Below the pieces are notes generated by a model, which had not been told where the DNA came from, did no database searches, and saw only the letters and a list, made by a program, of their open reading frames with translations. A stretch of 64,000 bases of DNA, from NCBI GenBank assembly GCA_003971905.1, contig RSEE01000018.1, positions 682,001 through 746,000 of the forward strand, in the 5' to 3' direction. A program made the position numbers and the translations under genes. Positions 12,339 to 23,999 of the stretch are shown in pieces; the first letter of the stretch is position 1, and each line of letters starts with the position of its first letter. Origin of the DNA: Moniliella sp. 'wahieum'. Taxonomy: Eukaryota > Basidiomycota > Moniliellomycetes > Moniliellales > Moniliellaceae.

Positions 12339-12477
12339 ATGATCGATGATCCATCGATGCGCCTCGGCCGTCAGCGCAGAACACTGGTGCTGTGCTGCGG
12401 ATGATGGCGCTTGGATCTCAGCGAGCTCCGATCCAGACTCAGATCCCTGGTCGATGATCGATGATCGATGATCGACG
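12339..12477. repeat. ATCGATG heptad arrays
   Basis: A short array near 12339-12360 and a longer one at 12451-12477 with about three and a half ATCGATG units, the last changing to ATCGACG. Confidence 0.8.
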
Positions 12478-12701
12478 TCGAGGCGCAGAGGGCGCCACAG
12501 ACCACAAGGCGGCACCGGTTACTGGGTTGCCTGCCGCACGGGGGCAGTGGGGCCGCCATCCGCACTGCGTCGGTCCCGAGTCGCCGGCCTGGTCCAGCCG
12601 CAAAAGCGCTGCTGGGGCATTTTTGGTCCCCACCACCACTGCTGCCCCCGCTGGCCTTGCCCCTCTCCCCTTTCCCCTCCTCTCCCTCCCTGCCCGCCAT
12701 G

Positions 12702-13502
12702 GAGCACAACACCATGCCGCTGCGCTTTGGAACGCATGTTGCGCTGTCTGGCGAGCTGGCCACATTGCCGCCCAACGCCAGCCCCGCCTGTCGGTGTGCG
12801 CGATACCTGCTCTGCCCCGCTGCTCCCCCGTCCGCGCTCGGCCGTGCTCAGTGGCAGCCACATGCGCACGGCACCCGACTTGGGCTACTTTGTCAACCCC
12901 CGCTCCTCCCGCCGCCGCCGTGCTGGTCAGGCACAGGCGGCACGGCGTCCCCGCAGCTATGCTGGCGCAGGTGCCAACCACCCGTACTCCTCCCCCCTCC
13001 CATGCCGCTGCATAGTCTGGCGCTCCAGCCCGAGTTGTGCCAAGTCCTTCTCCACTGCCCCCGCTCACTACATCTCTCCTACTACCACGCCCGCCTTGGC
13101 ACCGGCTCGTCCGAGCCAAGTGCCAAGCCCTGCTGGTTCGTCGACCTCGACGTCGGGCCTTCCGCTGCTCATGTCCTCGCGCGCCTTGTCTCCACCGGAA
13201 GACACGTTGCCCACACCCGCTATGGGCATGCCGGATCTGCCTTCGCCCTCGCTGGGAAGCACTGCGGCTCGCTCCCGGAGTACAGCTGGCAGTGTCCATC
13301 CTACTTCCAGTGGCTCCTCCTGGTCTTCCGCGGTGCCCTGGAAGCTGTCCGTCTCGCCGCGCGGTTTGCCCACCCAAGCACTGGGCTCTAGCAAGGCGCA
13401 TGCGCTCCCGGTACTCACCCCGCACGGCCTACGCCACTTCGGTGGCGACGGACGCTGCTCCAGCTGGGTCGTACGCCCATTGGGCCTATCCCACCTGGTA
13501 AC
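12702..13502 (+). CDS. Doubtful Ser/Pro-rich hypothetical protein
   Basis: I do not recognise this gene. From the ATG at 12702 the sequence can be read as a Ser/Pro/Thr-rich protein if frames are switched at about 12830 and 13390. The central part is a low-complexity Ser/Thr/Pro region; a plausible C-terminus (AYATSVATDAAPAGSYAHWA) ends at 13502. CT-rich DNA follows, as in 3' ends elsewhere here. Long frames are also open on the minus strand (13425-12439), so strand and reality are uncertain; GC-rich DNA gives chance frames of this length. Confidence 0.25.
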
Positions 13503-16433
13503 CCTCAAACTTTGATCCCGAATCTTGCGTGCGGGACACCCCTGTGGGTTCCGGAACCCATGCCTTGCGCCTCTCTCTGTCTCTCTCTCTCTCTTTTTTC
13601 GCGCTATGGCTCTCTACATTCTCTGTCCCTTCCGCTTGCCTGTGCTTTGCTCCCGCTCCCAACTGTGTTCTCCACTCGCTTCTTGGTTCCATTTGTGTCC
13701 TGCCGGCCGCGACTGAGATGCGGCAAGGCGAAACGAGGCGATGCCTTGTGCTCGTGCCCATGCTCTTGTCCGTGCTCATCCGCTTGTCCTTGTACTTGTA
13801 TTTGTGTACTTCTTCTGCGTCTTTATTGTTCTCTTATCTCCTTTGTCCCGCACACTACTCCGCTCCGGGCGAGCACGTTCCTTCATCTCTTCTCTACCTT
13901 CTACCTTCTCCCCTCTTTCCCCGCTGCTCGTATGCGCCACATATGCTGATCGCCTGATGGCGCCGCTCTTATTGCCCATTCACCTCTCTGTGTCCAATCC
14001 AATCCCAGCCACCCAAATCAATCCAATCCAATCCAATCCAATTCATTCCATTCCAATCCACATCAGGTTGTTGCAGGTTTTAACTTGCCTTGGCCTGTGC
14101 ATGCTCTCTTAGTCATCGACCACTTTTCGCTTGCGCCTCAGCCTCGCATATCACATGACAAGTCACTTCCACTATGAGCGCCAGATGGCTAATCCACTCC
14201 TTCTCGGCCGACGGGTGAATATGGATAGACAATCAGGTGGCCTCTACCGTCTCGATCGGGGCGAGTAGATCGCTACTCACGATGCGTCGATGTCACGTCC
14301 AGTGGTGCTTGCCAGTGTAATACAGGAATGGAGAGAGTGGCCCTGTGGTGCATGTACAGAAATAAATAGAGATATGGATGGACGGAACAGGCCCTCGTTT
14401 CTCATCTTAACGCTGGCACTGAAGCTTTTCTGAAAGCCTCGTTGTCTACTATAGGCAAGGGAGTGCGAATGTGTTCTTGACCCTTGACCCATCCTCCTTG
14501 GGTGAAGGCTTTAGCACTGTACATATACCAGGGCTGTAAACATCTCCTCTTCCTTGCCCCACACACTCGGGATACAGATGATAGTAGTACTTATAGCTCT
14601 TGCAGACTCTTCCTATTGCTGCGATATACGTCAAGTCTCCCTTCCGGCCATAGTTCATTGAGAAACGCATCTAATCCAATGGTTTTTCTTCCTCCATCTC
14701 ACAAGATTCCTATACTCGCTTTGGGAATGTAAAAGGAAGGACGTCGTGACGCGTCGCCGCGTGAAGAAACCATGAAAGGGAAATATTAATCCACGATCAT
14801 CGATCAGGGGAGGAATTGAACACCCACACTTGTGTAGTAACCGGTAAGCGCGCATAACCGGCATAATGCACAAAACCTTCCTAACCAAGCATAACGCGTA
14901 TAACGAAAGCTGGTATACACCGGCTGGCTATCCGCGGAGACCACAGCTGGCGCTATGTGGGTAGATGACTATCGATGACTCGACAACGAAGAAGCATGGC
15001 TCATGCATCATTCTAACACAGCGTTTTGTCGGTATCGATGATGCACCAAGTTGGCTTTGAATAGGACGGGGGGATACGTTGAAAAGGCATAAGTCTTCTT
15101 GGGAGAGAGTCAGTGAGTCATAATAGTTGGGGTTGCAGCGTCTAGTCGAAGTGATGCTAGTGATGCTGGTAAAGACGCCGTCGACGGCGTCTTGCTGCGT
15201 TGGCCAAAGTCTATTTGTTTGCGGAAACGCCGTCACCGGTCACCTTCACCTGTCTCTACCACCCGACACTCCACATGGGGAGGCCGAGACAAAAAGTTGA
15301 CTGGCCGCGGGACCAGTGTCAATGTATACATACAGAAGCGTGTCATGTGTCACACGTAACAAGCTTTTACCGACCTTGCGTTACGACAAGGGAGAGGAGG
15401 GAGTCGAATTCATCAAAGGACAGAGAGTACGCGTAGTACGCCTCGCAGCTAGACGCGCTGCGGAGAGTAGGGAGTCCGATGTGTACGTGTTATCAGATCT
15501 TCCAATCTGGATCTGAGCCTAAGATTCCAGATCCCAGATCCCATCTCAAACCAAATTCATCACATGGTCCAGATCTGAGATGGGATGGCTGATCGATCGC
15601 TGATTTCGCTACGCATTCTGCTCCGAAAGCCCAGCCGCGGTGCCTGGCGCAGCGCTGCAACAGCGGCAAAAGCGGGCTGGGGCACCACTGGGGCAGGTGG
15701 CCAGTGGCCGCAGGAGCGTGGGCCGCGCCCGAGCACGAACGTTCCGAGCATGCCCGATGTCTGCTGGCCACCTGTCGCGGTGGGGAAGGTGGGGATTGCT
15801 CATGCACCCATGCATCTTTTGGCGTTTGGCCGCATTCGACGGTTGACGTTCATGGCTGACCCCCTGCAGCTGGCGCATCGCCAGTGGCTGCCCCCCCCCT
15901 TGCATCCCTCGGGGGCTGTCGCCTGCGCTGGTGCAGGCTAGTGCATGCTAGTGCGCCGGTGGGCTACTGCCCACGCCCGTCTGCCCCCCAGCGCTGTGGT
16001 GTGCGCTGGTGTGCCTCGATTGAATATTGAACGTTGCGCTGCAAGCGCCAAGCGCTGGCGCTGCGCCAGTGCGGCGAGTGGCACGTCCCATCACACACAC
16101 GGGCGCATGCACTGTGCTGCGTGCATGCTTGCGAAGCCCTAAATGTTACGCACTAACCCTAAGGCCGAAGCCAAGGCCGGAGGAGGGCCGGAGGGCCAGC
16201 AGGCAGCAGGCAGCAGGAGCGGGCCTCTGAAAACCCCCCGCGCCCCATTCCCTACCTGGTTGATTAATTCATTCCGCATCAATCATTGATCCTAATCATT
16301 CGCAGCATAGTCACATTCACTCGTCCCTGCGACCAGCCACTGCCTGCTCACACGCCCGCATCCTCGCGTCAGGCCTCAGGCGGGGCCCAGTCGAGGCTGC
16401 CAGGCACCAACGCTCCTCTCGCCCACCACCGCC
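13503..16433. other. Intergenic region, no gene seen
   Basis: It starts CT-rich, then holds an AATCC pentamer array at about 14018-14060, a lower-GC section (14.1-15.5 kb) without coding signal, and a GC-rich section (15.6-16.4 kb) upstream of the zinc-cluster gene. TGAATATTGA occurs at 16021, followed in register by AACGTTG. TCAGGCCTCAGG, another heptad form, lies near 16373. Confidence 0.5.
14018..14060 (+). repeat. AATCC pentamer microsatellite
   Basis: About eight AATCC or ATTCC units in tandem. The reverse complement, GGAAT, matches the array at 851-880. Confidence 0.85.
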
Positions 16434-19392
16434 ATGCCCGCCTCTCCGCCGCCCGCCAAGCGGCGCAGGCGCCAGCTCAGCTGCGACGCCTGCCGCGCAA
16501 GCAAGCTCAAGTGCGTTCCCCCCGCCCTCGCCACACGTCGGCCGACGCTGACTCTCTGCTGGCCAGATGCGACCGCGCGACGCCCATCTGCTCCACCTGC
16601 CGCGCCCATGCCCGCACCCCCAGCCAGTGCATGCGCAACGGCGTGCCTGTCCAGTATGCCCCAACGTCCCCCTCCCCCGCTCCGCCTCTGCCGCCGCGCC
16701 TGCCGCCCTCCCCGTGCTTCCCCGCTCCACCCCAGCCCCGACATGCCGCGAGCCCCTGCTTCCCCCGCCACACCCCGTGAGCCGGCCTCGGACGGGTCTT
16801 GTCGCCTGAGTCTTCCCCTTGCTGACCCCCCCACCACCGCTTCCAACTCCTCCTCCAGCTGCGACCCAGCCTCTGCCCCGGCCATCTCGGACCCTGCCAA
16901 CCCGCCCGAGCCTTTGGTGGGCAGCAAGCAGCCCGTCGCCACGGGCCATCCAGGCATCCTGGACCAATCCTGCTTGGACCTCGCCACGCGCACACGTGCC
17001 TTCCCGCCCGCCTGGTACAGATGGAAGCCATGTTGGATCTGTATTGGACCAAAATTGCAGTCGTCATGCCTTCGTACGACCCGGGTCTGATGCTCTTACG
17101 GACGCGCGACCTATACCGCCTTCCGCTGGGAGAAGAGGCGATGCAAGTAAGCCATTTGACCGGCATGACCCTTCCCATGCTTGCCTGGCTGTGTGCTGCC
17201 TGCTCTGCCGTCCTGCGCTTGGCTCAACCCACCCGCCTCCTCATCTGGGGCATTGTGGATGACGCAGCCGCTGTTGCGCACAAGGCGTGCGCGCTCAACA
17301 AAATGGCGCGCGAGTGTCTGTCCTGTCGTATGTGCAGGGGGAGAAGGCACTGTGCCCCATTCGTGGCTGTCCCGCCGCCCTCTTGCGGATCCAGGCAGCA
17401 GTGGCTATCACCTCGTCCGCCTCTTGTGGTGCGCCGCCACCAGGATGCAGCAATGTGTTGGACGTCGCGATCCGGTGTGCCCGTCAGGCGGGTCTGGACC
17501 GGATGGGGAAAGTGAGTGAGCTACCTCGCAACTTGCATGAGTACGAGCAAGCGGCGTGCTGGCTCGCGCTGGTTTGCGCCGACTGGCGTGGTGCACCCTA
17601 CCTGGGGTGCTATACAATCTATCCCGGCACCTTTTCTACCGAGTGGGATCTTTCGTTGGAAGAGCTGGTTGAGGCACATGCCCATCTGCTCTCCATCTCT
17701 GAGGACCGCAACAAAACAGACAAGCAGTCGTCGGACCCGCCCAGCCAAGTCTCAACTCCCACTTCCGAGTCGGAACCAAGTGACGCACGGAATGGTGCGA
17801 ACCAAGCAGCGGACCAAGCAGCAGACAAAGAGGAACATGGTGAGGCGCCCCGCGAGATGACACCCCCCATGGGCTGTGTTGACCACCATGCGGCATGTGG
17901 GTATGGGCATGGCAACTGCGGATCGCGGATGAGGCGCGCAAGCTGTGTGATTTGGGGGTACACGATGCTGCGCAGCGGGGTGAATGTGGGGTACGACAAG
18001 GTGCTGGAGCGGGACCGAACGTTGCAAGAGTTGTTGAAGCTGCGACCGGCCGAGCTAACGGTGGAGAGCAAAAAGGAAAGTTTGGACCGCGAGGTGCAAG
18101 CCAAGATCAAGCGGTTTCCTTGGCTGTTGACGCATGCAGTGGCGGTATCGACACCGTTGCGTACCATCCTCCTCTCGCTGCACATGCCCTATGTGTTGGG
18201 TGGGTACCAAGATGCCATGTCTAATCCTTCTTCGGCTCGGGCCTTGTCCATTTCCTCAGCGCTCGAGCAGAGCGTGAGGATTGTTCGAGCGGCCCAGCGC
18301 GCTTCGATGAAGGGCATCATTCTTCATCGGCAATGGCCCTTGCGGCACAGCCTATTCAACGCAGGTCTTGTTCTCATTTTTGATCTTTTGTTGCGCAACT
18401 CGTCTCTTTACCGCCTGTGTACCCTGGCGGCGCATTTGGACAGCACTCCCTGGACGAAGAGGTGGCATTAGCAATTGAGTGCCTTGACGATTCCTCCTGG
18501 CGTCGAGGACGGAGCGACGTGGCAGATGTACCTTGGGTCAACACGTCGGACTTTCCCTCGCATTGGCTTGCGCCCACTCCGCCCAATCCGACAGGACCCA
18601 GTGGCGCCCAGGTATCCCAACCTCCCAACCTAGGCGTTCAACACTTTACCGGCGAACGACTGGAACGGTACTTGTGCTTGCGCTTCGACGGAATGGCCAA
18701 CAGGGCGACGGCGCCCTGGCTGTCGACTCGTACATGCAAGCGTATGCGACCGACATGATTGGCCATCGTCGTTCCTCGGGCCGCGCAGCCGTCAAAAAAT
18801 GTCAACTGCCAAGCCAATCCCGATCCCGACAGTGGTACTGGTCTATTTCGCAGTCGCAGTCGCAGTCGCAGTCGCAGGCGCAGGCGCAGTCGTATTCGCA
18901 TCGCTCGCTCCCGTTGCCAGTGCCGTTGCCGTTGCCTCCCCACGCAGAGGAAGCTGCGACTACCCCGTTGGAACTGTCGGCACAGTATCATAATAATGTG
19001 TCCCCCGCACCGCCTGTCGCACTCGAGTGGGACGTCGCCGCGGCGCTGCCTGGTTCCCCAGCACCGTTTCCGCTGGGTCTGAACGCTGCGCAAGCCGGGC
19101 TGCCCAACCACACTGGTCTGCCAGGTCTTGCTACCGGCATGCTCGATCTGGACGGCGCACTTAGTTCGGAGCTGAGGCTAAGCCCGAACCAACACACGGC
19201 GTATACCCCTTCTATCACCACTTGTATCCCCCGTCCGCTGCGGCGCTCGGATCGTTCGCTCAATCGGACACGCCTTCGCTCGAGGCGCTCCTTCAATTGG
19301 CCGATTCTTCCTCTGGACTTCCCGTCGACGCTCTCTTGGCCGATCCGTTCTTGCTCACCATGGCCAACGCACAGTTCCCCCACCCATTTTGA
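16434..19392 (+). CDS. Zn(II)2Cys6 transcription factor with fungal TF domain
   Basis: A fungal zinc-cluster DNA-binding regulator. A 56-nt intron (16511-16566) interrupts the cluster; splicing gives CDACRASKLKCDRATPICST and then C-R-A-H-A-R-T-P-S-Q-C, the CX2CX6CX6CX2CX8C pattern, preceded by the basic stretch KRRRRQ. A Pro/Ser-rich linker follows, then a helical middle homology region (about 17020-18470: MEAMLDLYWTKIAVVMPSYD, WGYTMLRSGVNVGY, LLTHAVAVSTPLRTILLSLH). The C-terminal third has a Gln/Ser tract from a CAGTCG hexamer run (about 18849-18890) and ends ADPFLLTMANAQFPHPF at 19392. Frame changes are needed near 16780, 17020, 17280, 18420, 18760 and 19195, most likely single-base errors, though some may hide introns. 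Target pathway unknown; no biosynthetic cluster surrounds it. Confidence 0.85.
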
Positions 19393-20998
19393 TTTTGATT
19401 CTTTTTGTGGGTGCCCGGGTCCCCCCTAGGGCCTGCGCCCAGCCCCCGGCCTGGGTTTTGGTTTCCCGGTTGGGTTGGGGTTGGGTTGGCTGGATTGGAT
19501 TGGCACCATCTACCATGATACATGTACCATGTAACACTATCGATGATCGAGTCTCGATCATCTCGATCATCGCCCGTCTCTGTCTCGCCACTCTGGCTTC
19601 TGCAATGAGATCCACTTTGAATTTGACCCGCTGCCAGGCAGGAGAGCCAAAAAAAAAGCAAAAAGCAGAAAATAGTGTTGATAGACCAAAAGCCATCACA
19701 GTTTTGCCCATTTGTTCTCCACCTCTATTACCGTGGAGAGTACAGCATATACGGTGGAGAGAGAAGGGATATAACCTGCTGCAGTTGGCGATTCTGCTTG
19801 TACTGAGGGCTGTTCTCAAGGCTCGGCGCTGCTCAGACATCGTGGTTTGGCATCTTGCAGTGGTGACATGCGACATAGCTTGAATGTAACGCTCTTGTCT
19901 GCGCGACCAACAGGGGAAAGAATGGGTCTTGAATTCGTTCCCTTTGGTACTTGCTAGATACCAAGTCGAACATCTGTTGACCTTCGTCTGCCGCATCTCG
20001 TTTTTTCCTCACAGCGGCTCTTGAACCCATGGGGTGTGACCGGATGGAGCGCACAATCGTGGGGATCGGGCATGGTAGAAGCAGAATATAAAGTGGAGAG
20101 GCACAAAACAAGTTGAAAAAAACACTGGCTCTCAAACCATGCAAAGGCTGTGAGTGTGTGGTTTGTTTAAACATGCAAAGGCTGTGTGGTTTGTTCCTTC
20201 CCGGCAAGAAACATGTTGATACGTTACGTTGATCGATTACCTTCACTAGTGACGACGCCCTACTACGATCCCTCGCCGACCCACATGGGGGCCGGTACAG
20301 TGCCGGTGCGCATGGCCACCCATAAGCTAAGCGCTAAGCGTATATCCCTAACCCCACCGCAATAGACAGCCTCTGCAAAATGCCAGGCCATGCCCTGCAG
20401 TACCTCTGCGCCGATTTATGAATATCGATGATGGATGATGAATGATCGGCACTCGAGTGATCGAGTGCGTGACTGCTCTAGTGCTCGTCGATCACTTCGC
20501 GATCGGCCAACACCGCTAGTGCGGACACACTCGGCGACGACGGGGCCAGGCATGCGGGCAGTGTCGTGTGCATCCTGTTGGTCCCTGGAACTGCACAATG
20601 CTTGAGCTGCCCCCCTCCTGCTCCCGTGCAGGCAGAGTGTTGTCCTGCCGTCCTGCCGCGCGTGCCTAGTGTCTTGTGGGCTCGCATTTGCGCGCTCTTC
20701 TAGGCCTGTGTGGGATTTGCACCCAGGAGCTGCAACCCAGGGACCGTGTCCGACGTCCTCCATTCCCAGCCCTGCCCAGTTCTGCGCAGTCGCTACCCTG
20801 CGCAGCCGGTTATGCCTTTGGCACATGGCACACGCCTCAGCCTCAGCCGCAGGTGTGTCAGGTTGGTTTCTGGGTTACAGGCCCAACGTATCTGACCCAA
20901 ACCCCTGCTCTCCGCCGTTCTTGCCTTGCTTCGCCACCACCTTCTCTTCTTAATACCCTGCTCGGGTAACCGCGGTAACGAGCCATCCCTCTGCCACC
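19393..20998. other. Intergenic region, no gene seen
   Basis: Contains TCGATCATC repeats at about 19538-19575, AGCGCTA heptads at about 20325-20341, a TATAAA-like AT-rich spot near 20085 and a duplicated CATGCAAAGGCTGTG block at about 20139 and 20172. The last part is the likely promoter of the secreted-protein gene at 20999. Confidence 0.45.
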
Positions 20999-21957
20999 AT
21001 GAAGTTCGTGCTTGTCCTCGCCCTGGCAATGGCCTCTTCATTGGCTGCGGCGTCGGAAGAGCTGCTGTCTCCTGGTGAGGCCCGCGGTTGACCGCAAGCA
21101 CCACAACGAGCTGGCTCTGGAGAAGCGCTACAAGGTCTACGCGGGGGGTCGAGGTACCTATTATTCAGGCAGCTCCTTGGTGCGTTCCTTTTTCTCAATC
21201 TTCTCCAATGATCTTCTCCATTGGCACCTTGTGCTGTCATCGTTGATGCACTCGTTACTCACCTCCTTCCCCGTTCGACGGTGTTTGTGCACATAGGACA
21301 ACCCGTATTGTGGTGGCTGGGTCTCGGACAACTCCATGGCTGTTGCAGTACCCCCGAGCTCTCCGGCCAAGTGCGGGGAACTCGTACATATTCGTAAGTC
21401 CTTCCTCATCTTGGCCTTTCAAAGCTATCCATGAGATCGAGCAATGCTGGCATGGTGGTATGCAGGCTTGCTCCTGCCCCCTATGCTGGAAGAATTGATG
21501 CTAACCTTTTTCACTTTTAACAGATTAGTTCGTATTGCTACCTTCCCCCTTGCCCAGTGCTTTCACTTTTTTTTTCTCTCTCGCTTTTGTCTTTTTCATC
21601 TCCTGCTTTCCCCGGGCTCTCTACTGACCGTGTTTTTCTATCAACAGCCACGACAAAATGGTCGCGGCCCGTGTGCGCGACCGGTGCGCGTCATGCGAAA
21701 ACGCTCACAGGTAAGTCCCCTACTCGTTTTGGGCGAGGCCTCAGCAGGCTGCAACCGCTCTGGTTTGTTTCGTCAGATCTCCGACCTGCCATGGTGCATG
21801 AGATTTGCTCGTTCGCACCCTGTGACGAGGACGCTAAACGCTAACCAAATTGGGGTCTTGTTTCAGCCTCGACATGACCAAGGCCGTCTTCAGGGAACTG
21901 GCACCCCTCTCCCAAGGAGTGATTCACCCCATTCGATTCCGAATCATGCGCGACTAA
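20999..21957 (+). CDS. Small secreted double-psi beta-barrel (RlpA/barwin-like) protein
   Basis: The start MKFVLVLALAMASSLAAA is a clean signal peptide. A short propeptide ends with LALEKR, a Kex2-type site, followed by YKVYAGGRGTYYSGSSL, DNPYCGGWVSDNSMAVAVPP, KCGELVHI, VRDRCASCENAH and LDMTKAVFRELAPLSQG: the spaced Cys/Gly/Asp layout of fungal RlpA-like barrels (barwin/expansin-like fold) with four Cys. About 130 residues. Introns: 21180-21296, about 21394-21655 and 21711-21866, all GT-AG. A one-base break sits between signal peptide and propeptide (about 21075) and another near 21656. Such proteins are extracellular; activity cannot be inferred, since many of them lack expansin or enzyme function. 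Confidence 0.8.
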
Positions 21958-23999
21958 ACTAGTCTGATACCGCCACCGCCTTTGCTCTCCTCGTGACTCG
22001 GGCCTGTCGCATCACATCTGCATCCCTACCTTGGCTGTCGTCTACCCACGCTCATTTAGTACCCATTACTCTCTCTCACTGTGCTACCTGTGCCCGATCC
22101 GCCCCGGACGGTCGCTCCTTCCCGGTTCCGTTGGGTCGCTATCGTGTCTCACCAACTTGAGTTCGTTCATTATCTGGTCTCCTTTGTTTCTTCAAGGCAT
22201 TCGTCACCTTTGTGTATGGGTACGCCCGCCGGTTTTTTTCGTTTTTGGTCTTCAGTCTGTTGGGCTGGCCCAACGCTGCCTGCATCTTTCGCTCTCAGTG
22301 TACTTGGGGCTTACGATTTACCTCCTGGCGAGGTCGGCTACAGGTTCCGCTGTCTCGGTTCCTTCGCCTTCAGTTTGATGGCGCTCTGCGCGATCGATTA
22401 TGTGTTTTAGTTGGTTTATTGCGTTTATTGCGGTTTTTTTTCTTTCTTCAATTCCATCTTTTCTTGCCTCTTGATGGGGCTTTTTGCTTTCTTTTTGTCC
22501 TTTCACTCTTCTTTCGTCGCCCATACATCAGGCAACCTTGTTTCCCGTGATGGCTTCCTCCCTGTCGCCATAGGTACTTAGTACGGTGCTTTTCTACTGC
22601 CCCCATTTCCATCCATGCTTTGCTGCACTCGAAGCCCAAATGAAAAAAGTTCCTTCGACGGACTCCTGAGGCTTGACGGATGCCTGGTGCACCTGATGAG
22701 ATGCTGCGCCCCCCGGTGCAACCGACTATTCCCGCAATTATAAGTGTGTCCGTCGTTGAATGATCAGCTTCATTTTATGCAGACGGTAGGATTTTCGTCG
22801 AACATCTCTCGTGTCCAAAGCAGCTTGGTGGATGTGGCTTGGGCCTGTACCCTCAGCCTCAGGTCTCAGGTGCATTACGCCAGCGTGCCCTGTACAGATC
22901 ATGGCACGGCTAAAATGGATTCCCTTCTGACAAGGGCGATGTGAGGGTACGCATTATACCTGTGCAGGGTGGACGCTTACGACTTGGCGTGCTTGAGCAT
23001 TCATCGTGCAATTGGTGCCTGGGACGACGGGTGCTGGTGTAGCAGGTGAGGCTCTTCTCTCTCTATGGACATGAACGACAGCCGCAGTGTGTTGGGTGTG
23101 CAACAGCGTGGGCCTGGTGGGAAGGAACATGCTGTTGCCTGTCACGTGTTCCGGTACGCTTGATCACGTGTTGCTAGGTGCGCCATGTGGCGCCTGTCGG
23201 GGCTGGTGAGATGGGAGAACACGCAGGAGGGGCAGGAGTGGTCCGAGCGCGCGGGGTCCCCTGGGCTCCGCACAGGCTAGCACAGGCTAGCACAGCGCCA
23301 GTCGGCCGGGGGGGGGGGGCGCCACAGCAACGTACGGCGGTGCGGATATGAAATTTCTGCGCTGCGTTCCCGTACTAAGTACTAACTGGCACTGCGGCCT
23401 GCTGCGGCTGGCATGAGGCTTAGCTAACCAGGGCTGGCGCTCTGGCCGACAGCAGGCTACTGCCTGAGGCTCCGGTGCTGAATACTCCGACTGGGTGCTG
23501 GCAGCGCCAGGCTGAGTGCGTGGCTGAGCCTCAGCGCTCAGGCTGAGCCCCAGCGCTGACAAGGGCTTCACCGCCCGGGAGCAGCGCCATGGCGCACACG
23601 GGTCCGAGTGACGCCCAAGGCACCGCAGAGCGCACGGCGTATAACATGCACCACGCTCTGGCGCTGGGCAGCTGAGCTGAGCACAGCGGGCGGCTGCCTC
23701 TGCGTCGGCCGGTGGTGCCTTGGCTGGATGCTGCGCGGGTCACTGCACCCGTGCCCGCACATTTAAGCTTGCAGCTCCCAGCTCCAGCCGCACGCCTGCC
23801 GGCCCAACCAGCCAGTCACTAGTCCCTCTTGCTCCGCCTCCGTCCGTGCTGCCTGGCCCACCACCACCTCCTCTTCCTCCGCCTCCTCCGTCTCCCTCTC
23901 CTCCCCCTCCGCCTCCGTTTCTTCCCCCCCCCCCTCTCCCCCCCCTCTCTTCCCTGCTTCCCGCCTCTCTCGCCCCTCCTCTTCCTCCCTCTCTCCGCC
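21958..23999. other. 3' region and intergenic DNA, no gene seen
   Basis: T-rich 3'-UTR-like DNA runs to about 22.5 kb. Further on are AGTACTA heptads (about 23382), a GGCTAGCACA direct repeat near 23275, a run of about 12 G at 23310 and TCAGCGCT motifs at 23530-23560. From 23.8 kb the plus strand is strongly CT-rich, likely the promoter/5'-UTR of the KH gene. Confidence 0.5.

Noticed and set aside
12439-13425. Long minus-strand frame (328 codons)
   Set aside because: Arg/Gly/Ala-rich with no domain, overlapping two similarly long plus-strand frames; open frames of this size are expected in such GC-rich DNA.
14800-14850. Possible second tRNA near GGAATTGAACACCC
   Set aside because: The T-arm stem does not pair and no matching acceptor or anticodon arm is found.
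16434-19392. Biosynthetic gene cluster around the Zn2Cys6 factor
   Set aside because: No synthase, P450 or transporter genes lie within the window on either side.
22000-22550. Plus-strand frames with Leu/Phe-rich, membrane-like translations
   Set aside because: They are translations of a T-rich 3'-UTR in three overlapping frames; none has conserved features.
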